A DNA stretch of 64,000 nt from JAACEU01 sp043816165 (GCA_043816165.1 JBDRIE010000027.1:1-64000); one strand, 5' to 3'. Positions 25,189-34,717 are shown, counted from the first letter of the stretch. The notes: generated by a model not told the origin, from the letters alone. Made by a program: numbers and translations.

Positions 25189-26559
25189 ATGCCAATATTT
25201 TCCTATACCGTAGCAAACAAAGAGGGTAAAAAACTTAGTGGAACCGTTGAAGCTCCAGACGAACAAACAGCCAGAATCGAGCTCAACAATCTGGGCTTTT
25301 CCATATTAGATTTAAAAGAAACCCAAGAGGCCCCACAAGTAGACAGCAAATTTACAAAATTCGTCTTCGAAGCAATAGATAAAAATTCCAAACTGGTAAG
25401 TGGAACAATTCCGGCAGAAAATGAAGAGGACGCCTTTTTCAAACTAAAATCGGAATACGCATTAACAGTTTCTGCACTCTGGAAAGAAGGGGCCGATGAA
25501 AAAGAAATTGCTGAAGCAAGAAAAAAAGGAACTCAGACTCTCCAAAACGAACTTGTAAAAGAAGAGGAACAAAAAGTAAAAGAAGATCTCAAACAACAAA
25601 AAGAAGAACAATTCACAAAAACAAAAATCGAATACATTCTAAAAGAAGTCCATAATATTCTTCAAACCTTCGATCGAGACATCAACATGGAAAAAAAGGC
25701 TGAAATAAATAAAAGATTGAACAAAATCTTAAGAATAAAACAAAGTAAAAACCTTAACTACATACTCGCATCCGCGGAAGATCTCCTCAAATACATCCAA
25801 GAACAAGAAAAAACCCTTAAAGAACAAGGAAAACAAGAAAAACAACTAGAACTACACATAAGAACCAAAAAACTCCTCGACGAACTCAACAAATCCTCCT
25901 CCCCAAAATCAATTTCGGACGACATCATAACAAAAATTGGCAACTGGGAACAAGCACACACCGGAAAAAAAGAAAAAGAAAAAGCAACTACCCTATTCAT
26001 CGGATCAGTTCTAGCCAGAATCAAAAGCTGGTTCACAACTCCCCCACAATTCGCGGCGATAAAAGAACAAATAAAAGTCTATAATCGACAACTTTGGGAA
26101 TTCGTAAAACTTTATTTCAAAGAACCCGCACCGGAATACAAAGCAAAGGTAAAAGCTTCGCTTAAAACAATCTGGAAAGCCAGAAAAAAAGCTATCCACA
26201 GCCTTGCGCAAGCAAAAAAACTATTAAAAGACCGAAGAAATACAGAGCAATCAGACGATCACATTATAATGTCATTCATAGAAGAACTAAACACGTTAAC
26301 CGGATGGCTATTAGCCTTCTACCTAATCTACTACATAGTTTCGCTCTACATAACTACAAAAAGCTTTGGCCTCACAGAAATCCCACAAGCATTCTTCGTA
26401 TACGACAGCCAATTATTCAAATTTATACTTGCAATAATATTCCTACTTCACGCCACAACTTCATTAAAAGTGAACTTTTTCAAAAAAAGCGTGATCGCAA
26501 GTTTTATACTCTTACCGGTCTTCCTATTTGGAAGCATTGTTGTGTTACTTAACTTTTAG
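25189..26559 (+). CDS. Membrane protein with tandem PilC/GspF N-terminal domains
   Basis: 456 residues. The first 45 (IFSYTVANKEGKKLSGTVEA, then PDEQTARIELNNLGFSILDL) match the N-terminal signature of PilC/GspF, the inner-membrane platform of type IV pili and type II secretion. Residues about 56-100 repeat it (KFVFEAIDKNSKLVSGTIPA). A long charged coiled-coil region follows (about 100-365), then three or four membrane helices at the C-terminus (about 368-456). The GspF membrane domain itself (the two-fold T2SSF repeat) is missing. It may be an assembly or regulatory protein of a pilus-like machine; pilD in the window is weak support. The function is not established. Confidence 0.65.
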   Translation: MPIFSYTVANKEGKKLSGTVEAPDEQTARIELNNLGFSILDLKETQEAPQVDSKFTKFVFEAIDKNSKLVSGTIPAENEEDAFFKLKSEYALTVSALWKEGADEKEIAEARKKGTQTLQNELVKEEEQKVKEDLKQQKEEQFTKTKIEYILKEVHNILQTFDRDINMEKKAEINKRLNKILRIKQSKNLNYILASAEDLLKYIQEQEKTLKEQGKQEKQLELHIRTKKLLDELNKSSSPKSISDDIITKIGNWEQAHTGKKEKEKATTLFIGSVLARIKSWFTTPPQFAAIKEQIKVYNRQLWEFVKLYFKEPAPEYKAKVKASLKTIWKARKKAIHSLAQAKKLLKDRRNTEQSDDHIIMSFIEELNTLTGWLLAFYLIYYIVSLYITTKSFGLTEIPQAFFVYDSQLFKFILAIIFLLHATTSLKVNFFKKSVIASFILLPVFLFGSIVVLLNF

Positions 26560-26561
26560 AC

Positions 26562-27338
26562 ATGCACCCTGAATTCATACAAACCAAATATTTTACTATA
26601 AACACTTTGTGGATTTTCTTCGCAGCAGCTTTGATCGTCGGCACATATGTATTTGTGAAATTAACTGTAAGAAATGGTCTTAAAATTCAGTTTATTTCAG
26701 AACATTCGTGGGGAATTATTTTGTGGTCAATAGTTGGAGCAAGAGTTTTGTCACTAATACTAAACTACAAAACATATTTTTATGAATTCAGCTTCGAAGC
26801 TTTGATCAAAGTCCTTTATATTTGGGATAAGGGATTGAGCCCAACAGGTGCACTTGTCGCATTTGTTTTATTTCTAATATACATTTGCAAAAAAAATGAA
26901 CAGGACTTCTGGAAATGGATTGATGTTCTCACGCCTTCAATATTAATAGGATTATCAATAGGCTATATTGGAACATTTTTTGAGGGAATTAATTACGGAA
27001 AACCTACTTCCCTACCCTGGGGCGTAAACTTTGAGAGTTCACAGATCAAGTACACTATTCCTATTCATCCAACCCAAATATATGCTTTCCTTTACACCCT
27101 GGCAATCGCTATAACGCTCATACTGATAAGCAAAAAAAAGGCCGGCTTCATAGGTTTGATCGGAATTGCGTCCTTCAGTTTTATAAACTTCCTCGAACAA
27201 TTTCTAAGAGGAGACGATACATTATTATTATTTGGAATTCGAGTCCCACAAGTCATTATGCTCATTCTCTCGATAACATCTGGCATATTCTTATATTTTC
27301 ACTATAATAAGCCCACAAAGACTAATAAATCTAAATAA
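26562..27338 (+). CDS. Lgt-like (prolipoprotein diacylglyceryl transferase family) membrane protein
   Basis: 258 residues, about seven membrane helices, with the Lgt layout: WDKGLSPTGALVAF, GYIGTFFEGINYGKPTSLPWGVNF, PIHPTQIYAF and NFLEQFLRGDD. The family transfers diacylglycerol to the lipobox Cys. However, residues known as important in E. coli Lgt look replaced. In the usual G-R-x-G-N-F-x-N-G-E motif the Arg is Tyr, the first Asn is Thr and the Glu is Ile, and the usual His of the G-M-S-x-H-G segment is Thr. So it may be an inactive or altered paralogue rather than the true Lgt. It starts 2 nt after the previous gene. Confidence 0.75.
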   Translation: MHPEFIQTKYFTINTLWIFFAAALIVGTYVFVKLTVRNGLKIQFISEHSWGIILWSIVGARVLSLILNYKTYFYEFSFEALIKVLYIWDKGLSPTGALVAFVLFLIYICKKNEQDFWKWIDVLTPSILIGLSIGYIGTFFEGINYGKPTSLPWGVNFESSQIKYTIPIHPTQIYAFLYTLAIAITLILISKKKAGFIGLIGIASFSFINFLEQFLRGDDTLLLFGIRVPQVIMLILSITSGIFLYFHYNKPTKTNKSK

Positions 27339-27343
27339 TCATC

Positions 27344-27772
27344 ATGGAATATATAAAATCAATCTTCAGCTATTTTTTCACATCAAATCCAGGAACAGAA
27401 TTCAGTTACTATGTCCCCGTTCTGGTTTTTGCTGCCGTACTAATCCTTGGATCAATTCTATTTTCTCAATATTACAAGAAAAAGAAAAAAACTGATTTCG
27501 CATTTAAAAGATTATTCAAAAAACTCAGCAGCAGAATGCTTCTATTTGGGATTCTATTCTTAGTTTTAATGGCTTTCCGATACGAAAACATCCCATACTT
27601 CTCGATGAGAATTCTCCTCTATCTTACTGCATTAATATTCTTATATTTCATTTATAGATATATCAAAATCTACGCAGTAAAATATCCGAAAGAGAAAGAA
27701 AACACACAACCAAAACAGCACGTAGAGAATAAAGAGGAAAACAGGTACTTGCCTAATAAAAAGAGAAAATAA
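27344..27772 (+). CDS. Small membrane protein, 142 aa
   Basis: Family not recognised. It has three predicted membrane helices (VPVLVFAAVLILGSILFSQ near 25-43, MLLFGILFLVLMAF and MRILLYLTALIFLYFIY), a Lys-rich loop between the first two and a charged, probably cytoplasmic tail. It starts 5 nt after the Lgt-like gene and is probably co-transcribed with it. Confidence 0.6.
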   Translation: MEYIKSIFSYFFTSNPGTEFSYYVPVLVFAAVLILGSILFSQYYKKKKKTDFAFKRLFKKLSSRMLLFGILFLVLMAFRYENIPYFSMRILLYLTALIFLYFIYRYIKIYAVKYPKEKENTQPKQHVENKEENRYLPNKKRK

Positions 27773-27781
27773 CAATTTGCA

Positions 27782-27797
27782 GGTTTTGCAAAAAACC
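27782..27797. terminator. Weak hairpin between convergent genes
   Basis: GGTTTT (27782-27787) and AAAACC (27792-27797) can pair with a short loop in the 54-bp gap between the membrane-protein gene and greA, which converge. It is AT-rich with no long T-run, so termination is only possible, not clear. Confidence 0.25.
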
Positions 27798-27826
27798 GAG
27801 GACGTTTCGAGAAGATTTCTAATTTC

Positions 27827-28369
27827 CTAGTCCAATTTCACGATCTTGTATTCAACCGATCCTGCCGGTATTATTGCTTTGACCGTATCTCCTTTTTGTC
27901 GATCAAGGAGCACACTTCCAATTGGCGATTCGTTAGAAATCTTACCTTCGAAAGGATCTGCCTCTGTTGAACCAACTATTGTATAAACATCAAGTTCATC
28001 TTTTTTCTTAGTAACATTCTGTAAATGAACTGTTGTTCCCAATTGAACAGTTTTTCCTTCCTTACTTTTACCGGAAATTATCTTCGCATTCTTTACTTTC
28101 TCTTCTAGTTCAAGAATTCTTCCTTCCACAAAGGCTTGTTCATTTTTTGCCTCTTCATATTCGGCATTTTCTGATAAATCCCCATAAGAAATTGCTTCTT
28201 TGATTCGAGCAGCAACTTCTTTTCTCTTTATATTTCTCAAAAGATCAAGTTCATCATTTAGTTTTTCTAAACCTTCTTTTGTAATCAAAGTAGCCTTTTT
28301 ACCATCTTGTGTATAAAACTCATCATGCACTATAGGCTTTGCATCATCTTTTTTAGTCTTCTTTACCAT
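27827..28369 (-). CDS. greA: Transcription elongation factor GreA
   Basis: Rescues backtracked RNA polymerase by stimulating RNA cleavage. The N-terminal coiled coil carries the catalytic acidic tip, YGDLSENAEYEEAKNEQA, and the C-terminal FKBP-like domain has DPFEGKISNESPIGSVLL and GDTVKAIIPAG. At 180 residues it has a Lys-rich N-terminal extension of about 25 residues compared with the usual 158. It is the last gene of the minus-strand run from riboflavin kinase through rpoD. Confidence 0.95.
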   Translation of the reverse strand: MVKKTKKDDAKPIVHDEFYTQDGKKATLITKEGLEKLNDELDLLRNIKRKEVAARIKEAISYGDLSENAEYEEAKNEQAFVEGRILELEEKVKNAKIISGKSKEGKTVQLGTTVHLQNVTKKKDELDVYTIVGSTEADPFEGKISNESPIGSVLLDRQKGDTVKAIIPAGSVEYKIVKLD

Positions 28370-28404
28370 AATATTTTGGTTAATAAATTCGCTGGCACGA
28401 ACGA

Positions 28405-29631
28405 TTAATGTGGACGAATTTTTGAACTTGTAGGATGTTCCTTTAGTTTTTGCAATACTTTCGCTTCAATCTGACGAATACGCTCTCTTGTAACATGAAA
28501 CTCCTGCCCCACTTCTTCCAAAGTGTGACCAACTCCATCCTTTAGTCCAAAACGCATTTCAATAATCTTTCTTTCACGTGGCGAAAGATATTGAAGCATT
28601 TCGTGTATATTTTCTTTTAATAATTGTCTATTTGTAGATTCTGCCGGACTCAAAGCTTCATCATCTTCAATAAAATCTCCAAGTTTACTATCTTCTTCCG
28701 TTCCAACAGGTGCTTCCAACGAAACAATATCCTGTGAAATCTTCAAAATATGTCTAACCTTCTTTATTTCCATATCCATTTCCGCAGCCAATTCTTCGAT
28801 CAACGGTTCACGCCCAAGCTCCTGTACAAGCCTTCTCTGCGCATGAGTAAGCTTGTTGATCGTTTCCACCATATGCACAGGGATACGAATCGTTCTGGCT
28901 TGATCTGCAATAGCACGAGTGATAGCCTGACGAATCCACCAAGTAGCATATGTAGAAAACTTGAATCCCCGATTAGGATCGAATTTTTCAACCGCACGGA
29001 AAAGACCGATATTTCCTTCTTGAATCAGATCCAAAAATGAAAGTCCACGACCAATGTATTTCTTGGCAATACTCACAACCAATCTCAAATTCGCTTCAGC
29101 AAGCTTTGATTTTGCAGATTGATCTCCCTTTGCAATACGACGAGCCAAATCCACTTCTTCCTTTGCCGTCAATAATGAAACTTTACCAATTTCACATAGA
29201 TATAATCGAATCGAATCATTTGCAATCTCACGAAATTCTGCTTCTTTTTTCACCTTTTTCTTTTTCTTTTCAGCCGCTGTCTCAGTTTTTACAGGCTTTT
29301 CATCCTCCTCCTCCTCTTCCTCTTCGCCTTTTTTTCCTTTCTTTTTCTTAGTTTTAACTTTTTTCTTATCTTCTACCTTTACTTCTTCCTCCAAATCAAA
29401 CATTACTGACTCTTTTGTATCTAAAACCTCCACACCAAGATCCATAAACAAGCTATAAATCTCGTCAAGAAGTATAAGATCACTCTCAATATTCGGCATA
29501 GCCTTAAGAAGCTCTTGTTGAGTAATAAATCCCTGTTGTTTCCCTTTATTCACAAGATGTCCTACCTCCTTTGGAAACTTTTCCATCTCCTCGTCCGTGA
29601 GATGAGTAATAAATTTGCTGGTTCTAGCCAT
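28405..29631 (-). CDS. rpoD: Primary RNA polymerase sigma factor (sigma-70/SigA)
   Basis: 408 residues. An N-terminal helical region (about 1-65) resembles region 1.1. A Lys/Glu-rich low-complexity stretch follows at about 70-125. Then come region 1.2 (DSIRLYLCEIGKVSLLTAKE), region 2 (LRLVVSIAKKYIGRGLSFLD, FSTYATWWIRQAITRAIADQ), region 3, and region 4 with YLSPRERKIIEMRFGL and the helix-turn-helix VTRERIRQIEAK. It recognises TTGACA/TATAAT-type promoters, which agrees with the sites seen here, including many TGC-extended -10s. It lies 3 nt after dnaG, the classic macromolecular-synthesis pairing. Confidence 0.96.
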   Translation of the reverse strand: MARTSKFITHLTDEEMEKFPKEVGHLVNKGKQQGFITQQELLKAMPNIESDLILLDEIYSLFMDLGVEVLDTKESVMFDLEEEVKVEDKKKVKTKKKKGKKGEEEEEEEDEKPVKTETAAEKKKKKVKKEAEFREIANDSIRLYLCEIGKVSLLTAKEEVDLARRIAKGDQSAKSKLAEANLRLVVSIAKKYIGRGLSFLDLIQEGNIGLFRAVEKFDPNRGFKFSTYATWWIRQAITRAIADQARTIRIPVHMVETINKLTHAQRRLVQELGREPLIEELAAEMDMEIKKVRHILKISQDIVSLEAPVGTEEDSKLGDFIEDDEALSPAESTNRQLLKENIHEMLQYLSPRERKIIEMRFGLKDGVGHTLEEVGQEFHVTRERIRQIEAKVLQKLKEHPTSSKIRPH

Positions 29632-29634
29632 ATT

Positions 29635-31401
29635 TTAATTATCAGACAATAATTTTTGTTGCTCTTTTAAAAGTTCTATCAACTTCTCTTTTTCATTATT
29701 TTTTTCAGCCTCCACAACTTGTGTCCTTATATCGTTTAATTTCTTGCTTTTCCTTGTTTTTTTCATCTTGTCAACAAGTTTTTCAACCTCCTCTTCAACC
29801 GATTTCTCCGCTAACTTTCCGTACTTCTCTTCAACGTAAAGCAACAAAATATCTAACTCCCCTCTAACACTAGCCAAAAATCCCTTATCCAAATTCCACT
29901 CTCTTAGGTCATTTCGCGACTTATTATACTGATCATACAAAGCCTTGTAAACATCTTTCTCCATACCATTAAAATCATTTTCATCAACCCTTTTTGGCAA
30001 TATTTTAAACATCTGAGGATTTTCCAACACAATCCCACAAACCACTTGTTCAAGGGAAAACCCCTCGGTTTTCTCCACACTCTCACCCTTCTCACGAGCA
30101 GGATGATCAACCGGAAGCGAAAAACTTTCTAACTCATCATACAAAAACTGCTCCTTCATCCCCAATTTAGTCGCCAAGTCACGTACATAAAAATCCTTGC
30201 CCGAAGGCGAAAGTTGCTTCAACAAAGGCAAAAGCTCCTTTATCACAACATGCCGCCCTTCAAACACCTCAATATCATTAACCTCCACCAATTTATCCGC
30301 ATAGAAACTAATAAAATCCACAGCCTTATCAATAAATTTTATAAACTCCTTCCCCCCTTTATCCTTGACCAAATCTGCAGGATCCTTCCCCTCAAATCCA
30401 CTCACGGTCTTCACCACCGCATCCACATTACTCAAAATCGAATATGACCTCTTCGTAGCCTCAAATCCGGCTTTATCCAAATCAAAACAAGTAACCACAT
30501 TACCGGTCAAACGCTTAATCAACGTCGCCTGATCACTAGTCAAAGCTGTTCCACTAACCGCAGCTATATTCTTGATTCCCTCTTGATACGGAAGAATCAC
30601 ATCAAAATACCCTTCCACCAAAATGATTCTATCATTTTCCTTCACACTAGCCTTGCTATGATACAATCCATAAAGAACCCTACTTTTGTTATAAATGCGA
30701 TTCTCAGGCGAATTCAGATACTTTGGCATTTGATCCTTCTTTAGAGCACGCCCCCCAAATCCACAAACTCGACCAAGATAATCAAATATTGGAAACATCA
30801 ACCTTCCACGAAACTTATCATAAATCTCATCTGATCCAACTCCTTTAGCCGAAACAAACCCGGATTTTATCAAAACTCGCTTACTAATCCCCTTTTTTAT
30901 TAAATAAGGATATAACGCATCATACTTATTTGAAGAAAAACCAACCTTAAATTCTTTTATAGTCTCGTCCTTCATTCCCCTCTTATACAAATACTCCAAA
31001 ACCTTCTTTCCATCATCGGTTTTATATAATTGCCCTTCAAAAAACTCACATGCCAAATTATGCGCCTTAAAATATTCATCTTTCTCGTTTTTCCCTTCTT
31101 TCTTTGCAAACTTCGACACGTTGTCTATTTTTACACCAGCCTTGTCAGCCAAAATCTGCAAAGCCTCTGTAAACTCCGCCCCCTCAACTTCTTCAATAAA
31201 ATTAAACATATCCCCACCCTTGTTACACCCAAAACAATGACAAATCTGCTTTTCCGGACTAACTACAAAGCTCGGAGTTTTCTCACTATGAAAAGGGCAA
31301 AGCCCCTTATAATTTCGCCCCGCTTTTTTCAGCTGAACATAAGCCCCAACGACCTCCACAATATCCAACCGAGCCTTAATATCCTCTACAACATCAGCCA
31401 T
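29635..31401 (-). CDS. dnaG: DNA primase
   Basis: Synthesises RNA primers for replication. The 588 residues include the N-terminal zinc domain with ligands Cys35, His38, Cys56 and Cys59 (CPFHSEKTPSF, CHCFGC), the catalytic core with RGRLMFPIFD and GFGGRAL, the TOPRIM domain (ILVEGYFDVI near 260, then CFDLDKAG), and a C-terminal helical part that would bind the helicase. It is followed immediately by rpoD. Confidence 0.96.
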   Translation of the reverse strand: MADVVEDIKARLDIVEVVGAYVQLKKAGRNYKGLCPFHSEKTPSFVVSPEKQICHCFGCNKGGDMFNFIEEVEGAEFTEALQILADKAGVKIDNVSKFAKKEGKNEKDEYFKAHNLACEFFEGQLYKTDDGKKVLEYLYKRGMKDETIKEFKVGFSSNKYDALYPYLIKKGISKRVLIKSGFVSAKGVGSDEIYDKFRGRLMFPIFDYLGRVCGFGGRALKKDQMPKYLNSPENRIYNKSRVLYGLYHSKASVKENDRIILVEGYFDVILPYQEGIKNIAAVSGTALTSDQATLIKRLTGNVVTCFDLDKAGFEATKRSYSILSNVDAVVKTVSGFEGKDPADLVKDKGGKEFIKFIDKAVDFISFYADKLVEVNDIEVFEGRHVVIKELLPLLKQLSPSGKDFYVRDLATKLGMKEQFLYDELESFSLPVDHPAREKGESVEKTEGFSLEQVVCGIVLENPQMFKILPKRVDENDFNGMEKDVYKALYDQYNKSRNDLREWNLDKGFLASVRGELDILLLYVEEKYGKLAEKSVEEEVEKLVDKMKKTRKSKKLNDIRTQVVEAEKNNEKEKLIELLKEQQKLLSDN

Positions 31402-31417
31402 AGGAATTACTTATACC

Positions 31418-32470
31418 TTACTTTTTGTTCGGAATCAATACGAGCGCCGAAGCGAGAAGAAGCATCAAAACCACTAGCCCAATAAGAACAAAGAACTTTT
31501 GCTGACTGGAAACAAAACTTACCGCCGCAAATCCGAAAAACGCTGTAACAATCAAATATAAAACAACCACTTTCCTCTCGGAAAAACCTAAATCCAACAA
31601 ACGATGATGCAAATGCTTCAAATCCCCTTTCCAAAACTTTTTCCCACTAAATATTCTCCGCAGAACCACCCAAACCATATCCAAAATAGGTATCCCAAGA
31701 ACCAAAAACGCTGTTGCTATCTTTCCTCCGGAAAAAATAGCCAAAGTAGCGATCACAAAGCCCAAAAAAGTACTCCCACCATCCCCCATCAAAATACGTG
31801 GCTTGGGAAAATCGAAAATGAAGAAAGAAAGCGACACCATTGCCAATATTAAAGAAATAGTAGCAACACCAACCTGCGAAGAAGGATCAGCATGCACCCC
31901 GGGATGCACACTCAAAATAAACAAGGTAACCCCCGCAATAAACCCAATACCACTAGTCAGCCCACTCACACCATCCACAAAATTCATAGTATTCAAAATC
32001 ACCATTACCCACATAATCGTAAACACAGCACTCAAAATCATCACGCCATATATCACAGGCGCACTCAAAACCAGCTCTCCAATAAAAGGAATATTAATAG
32101 AAAGAATTCCCACCCCAAATGCCACCAACACAACTGCAGCCAAAAACTGCACTCCCAAGCGCAAAAATGGACTCAATCCAAGCAAATCATCAAAAAATCC
32201 CAGCAAAAATATCATCGTCCCACCCACAAGAAGACCAATCAAGGTCGAAGTAAGCGGCACAAACAACAATACAGAAATCAAAAACGCCAAATAAATAACT
32301 ATCCCTCCATAATAAGGAATAGGTTTCCGCTCAATCCCATATCTATGAGGCCGATCCAAAAGCCTAAGCTTCGGAAAAACACGCAAAGCAACAAGAACCA
32401 GCGCAAGTCCCAAAAGAAATGCGCTGATCCCGACAATTAAATACTGATCTATGACTTCTAATATATACAT
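31418..32470 (-). CDS. Undecaprenyl-phosphate sugar-1-phosphate transferase (WecA/TagO/MraY family)
   Basis: 350 residues with about ten membrane helices. The family's Asp-rich and His motifs are present: FFDDLLGLSP, NTMNFVDGVSGLTSG, ILMGDGGSTFLGF and HLHHRLLDLGFS. The last is the HxHH loop typical of WecA/TagO enzymes that use UDP-GlcNAc, whereas MraY has a different ending. Inference: it starts lipid-linked synthesis of a surface glycan or teichoic-acid-like polymer. The gene is 16 nt before dnaG and 27 nt after truB. Confidence 0.88.
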   Translation of the reverse strand: MYILEVIDQYLIVGISAFLLGLALVLVALRVFPKLRLLDRPHRYGIERKPIPYYGGIVIYLAFLISVLLFVPLTSTLIGLLVGGTMIFLLGFFDDLLGLSPFLRLGVQFLAAVVLVAFGVGILSINIPFIGELVLSAPVIYGVMILSAVFTIMWVMVILNTMNFVDGVSGLTSGIGFIAGVTLFILSVHPGVHADPSSQVGVATISLILAMVSLSFFIFDFPKPRILMGDGGSTFLGFVIATLAIFSGGKIATAFLVLGIPILDMVWVVLRRIFSGKKFWKGDLKHLHHRLLDLGFSERKVVVLYLIVTAFFGFAAVSFVSSQQKFFVLIGLVVLMLLLASALVLIPNKK

Positions 32471-32497
32471 AGCGAGAAGATTCTATCATAGTGTTGA

Positions 32498-33355
32498 CTA
32501 ACTCCACCAGACCTTTGAGAATTTTATTCCACCCTTATCATTTTCTACAACCCCAACCGCTTTTCCCCCATAAAAAGCCACAACCACCCCCTCCTGTTCA
32601 AGTTTTTTATCCAAAAGTACCTTCCCATCCTTCAAGCCTTCAAATTCCTCATCAGAAAGATCTATTGTCGCGAAATTCCTCCCCATTTCCTCCATAGAAA
32701 TCAACCTTTGATCAACATTTTTACCCAAAACCTCGAGAATCACCGCATCCCCTACGGAAAAACTCCCTATTTTCGTCCTTCTCAAATCACCCACGTACCC
32801 ACCGCATCCCAACTTTTCACCCAGATCATTAATCAAAGACCTTATATAAGTTCCCGAACTACAACTCACACGAAACCTAACCTCAGGCCAATCATATTCA
32901 ACTATCTCAAAATCATCAATCCGAATATTACGAGCTTTCAACTCAACTTTCTCCCCACTCCGAACAATATCAGAAGCACGTCTTCCACCTACCTTCAAAG
33001 CAGAATACTTAGGCGGCATCTGCGAAATCTCTCCAGTAAAGCCGCTAATAGACTCCAGTATCTCAGATTCGCTAACCTCGCCAGAAAAATCAGTTTTCAC
33101 AACCTCTCCATCAGAATCAAAAGTATCAGAAACATACCCAAACCTCCCCACAACCTCGTATTCCTTATCAAAACCAATCAAATACTCCAGCAGCTTCGTT
33201 CCCTGCCCCACAGCCACAATCAACAAGCCCTCCGCCAATTTATCCAAAGTCCCACTATGCCCAACCTTCTTCTCCCCAATCATTCGACGAATATTCCGAA
33301 CAACATCAAAAGAAGTCATCCCCTTTTCCTTATCAATAAAAAAGAAACCGTTCAT
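32498..33355 (-). CDS. truB: tRNA pseudouridine-55 synthase
   Basis: Converts U55 of tRNA to pseudouridine. 285 residues: GFFFIDKEKGMTSFDVV, HSGTLDKLAEGLLIVAVG with catalytic Asp38, PPKYSALKVGGRRA, and SGTYIRSLINDLGEKLG are all TruB signatures. A C-terminal PUA-like segment is present but short. It starts 5 nt after the murE stop. Confidence 0.95.
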   Translation of the reverse strand: MNGFFFIDKEKGMTSFDVVRNIRRMIGEKKVGHSGTLDKLAEGLLIVAVGQGTKLLEYLIGFDKEYEVVGRFGYVSDTFDSDGEVVKTDFSGEVSESEILESISGFTGEISQMPPKYSALKVGGRRASDIVRSGEKVELKARNIRIDDFEIVEYDWPEVRFRVSCSSGTYIRSLINDLGEKLGCGGYVGDLRRTKIGSFSVGDAVILEVLGKNVDQRLISMEEMGRNFATIDLSDEEFEGLKDGKVLLDKKLEQEGVVVAFYGGKAVGVVENDKGGIKFSKVWWS

Positions 33356-33360
33356 AAAAC

Positions 33361-34710
33361 TTAATTACTTTTCATCACATTCTCCCTTTTCACCCATTCA
33401 TCCGGCCTAATTTCCACTTCAAACTCTCTATTTAATAGTTCTTCAACAACATCCTTGTCATTCCAAGGCACCTTCTTTCCTCGAACAATCATTATCTCCT
33501 CACAACCCTTACCGGAAATAACTACGGTATCCCCTTCTGTAGCCCTGGTCAAAGCCAATCTTATAGCCTCTCTTCTATTCGGAATTTTCCAAAAATCCTT
33601 GCCCTCTTTCCTGGGAATCCCTTCCGCAATCTGATCAATTATACTATATTCATCCTCTTCATAAGGATCATCATCGGTAAGAATAATATAATCCGCATAT
33701 TCATTCGCAATTCGTCCCATATCAGGCCTTTTGCCCTTATCCCTGCCTCCTCCGGTCGCACCAAATACTGAAATCAAATTCCCCTTAGTTAATTTTCTAT
33801 AAAGAGACAACAAATGCTCCATTGCCTCAGGAGCATGAGCGTAATCCACAATAACACTATAACCCTGGCCCGCATCCACATGCTCAAACCTACCCGCAAT
33901 AGACGAGCTAGCCTCTATCGCTTTTTTAATAGTTTCAATCGGAACTTGCAAACTAAGCCCAACCGCACAAGCGGCCAAAGCATTATAGACATTAAATTCA
34001 CCAGGCAATTTCAGCTCAATCGGAATAGCATTATTTGGCACATGAAGCACAAAATGTGAGCCTTCAGGCTTTTTCTCAATTTCAGCCGCATAAACCGTCG
34101 CACCCTTCAAACCATAGGTGATTTTTCGATCTGCAACATTTTGATTGAAAAAATTGTAATATTTATCGTCGGCATTCATAACCAAAACTTTTGGAACACC
34201 AAATTTTTTGCGCCCTTTCGATACTATTCTGAAAAGCTTTCCCTTTTCATTTAAATAAGAATTGAAGCTTCCATGATATTCAACATGATCCGGAGTCACA
34301 TTTGTGACAACAGCCATATCAAAATTTATTCCAAAAATTCTGGATTGAGCAACAGCATGAGAAGTGACTTCTACTACAGCATATTTACACCCCTCCCTTA
34401 CCATTTTTCGCAACAATTTCTGCAATTTAAACGGGCTCATAGTTGTTTGTTTGTTCGCATTTACCCATCTTTCTTCATTTATCTGAAAATTAATCGTCGA
34501 AGTCATACCCACTTTGTATCCGGCAGTATTGAGAACATTTGTAATCAAATTTACAACAGTAGTTTTGCCATTCGTCCCGGTAACTCCTATAACAATCATA
34601 TTATCAGCAGGGAAAAAATAAATAAGAGCGGCCAAAAATCCCTTGATTTTGTGGAACAAAAGCCGCAAAGGATGCCTGTCCGGAATGATTTTTCGAAAGA
34701 AATTAAACAT
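33361..34710 (-). CDS. murE: MurE-type UDP-MurNAc-tripeptide ligase
   Basis: Adds the third amino acid to the peptidoglycan precursor. 449 residues: VTGTNGKTT P-loop at about 43-51, TSHAVAQSRIFGINFD, TNVTPDHVEYHGSFNSYLNE with the Lys of NEKGKLF, and VDYAHAPEAMEHLL. The usual N-terminal UDP-MurNAc domain is reduced to about 35 residues. The substrate-recognition motif, DNPR in diaminopimelate enzymes, reads DDDPYEED here (about 345), so the third amino acid cannot be assigned. It may be a shortened MurE-like ligase with a changed substrate. Confidence 0.87.
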   Translation of the reverse strand: MFNFFRKIIPDRHPLRLLFHKIKGFLAALIYFFPADNMIVIGVTGTNGKTTVVNLITNVLNTAGYKVGMTSTINFQINEERWVNANKQTTMSPFKLQKLLRKMVREGCKYAVVEVTSHAVAQSRIFGINFDMAVVTNVTPDHVEYHGSFNSYLNEKGKLFRIVSKGRKKFGVPKVLVMNADDKYYNFFNQNVADRKITYGLKGATVYAAEIEKKPEGSHFVLHVPNNAIPIELKLPGEFNVYNALAACAVGLSLQVPIETIKKAIEASSSIAGRFEHVDAGQGYSVIVDYAHAPEAMEHLLSLYRKLTKGNLISVFGATGGGRDKGKRPDMGRIANEYADYIILTDDDPYEEDEYSIIDQIAEGIPRKEGKDFWKIPNRREAIRLALTRATEGDTVVISGKGCEEIMIVRGKKVPWNDKDVVEELLNREFEVEIRPDEWVKRENVMKSN

Positions 34711-34717
34711 AATTGAT

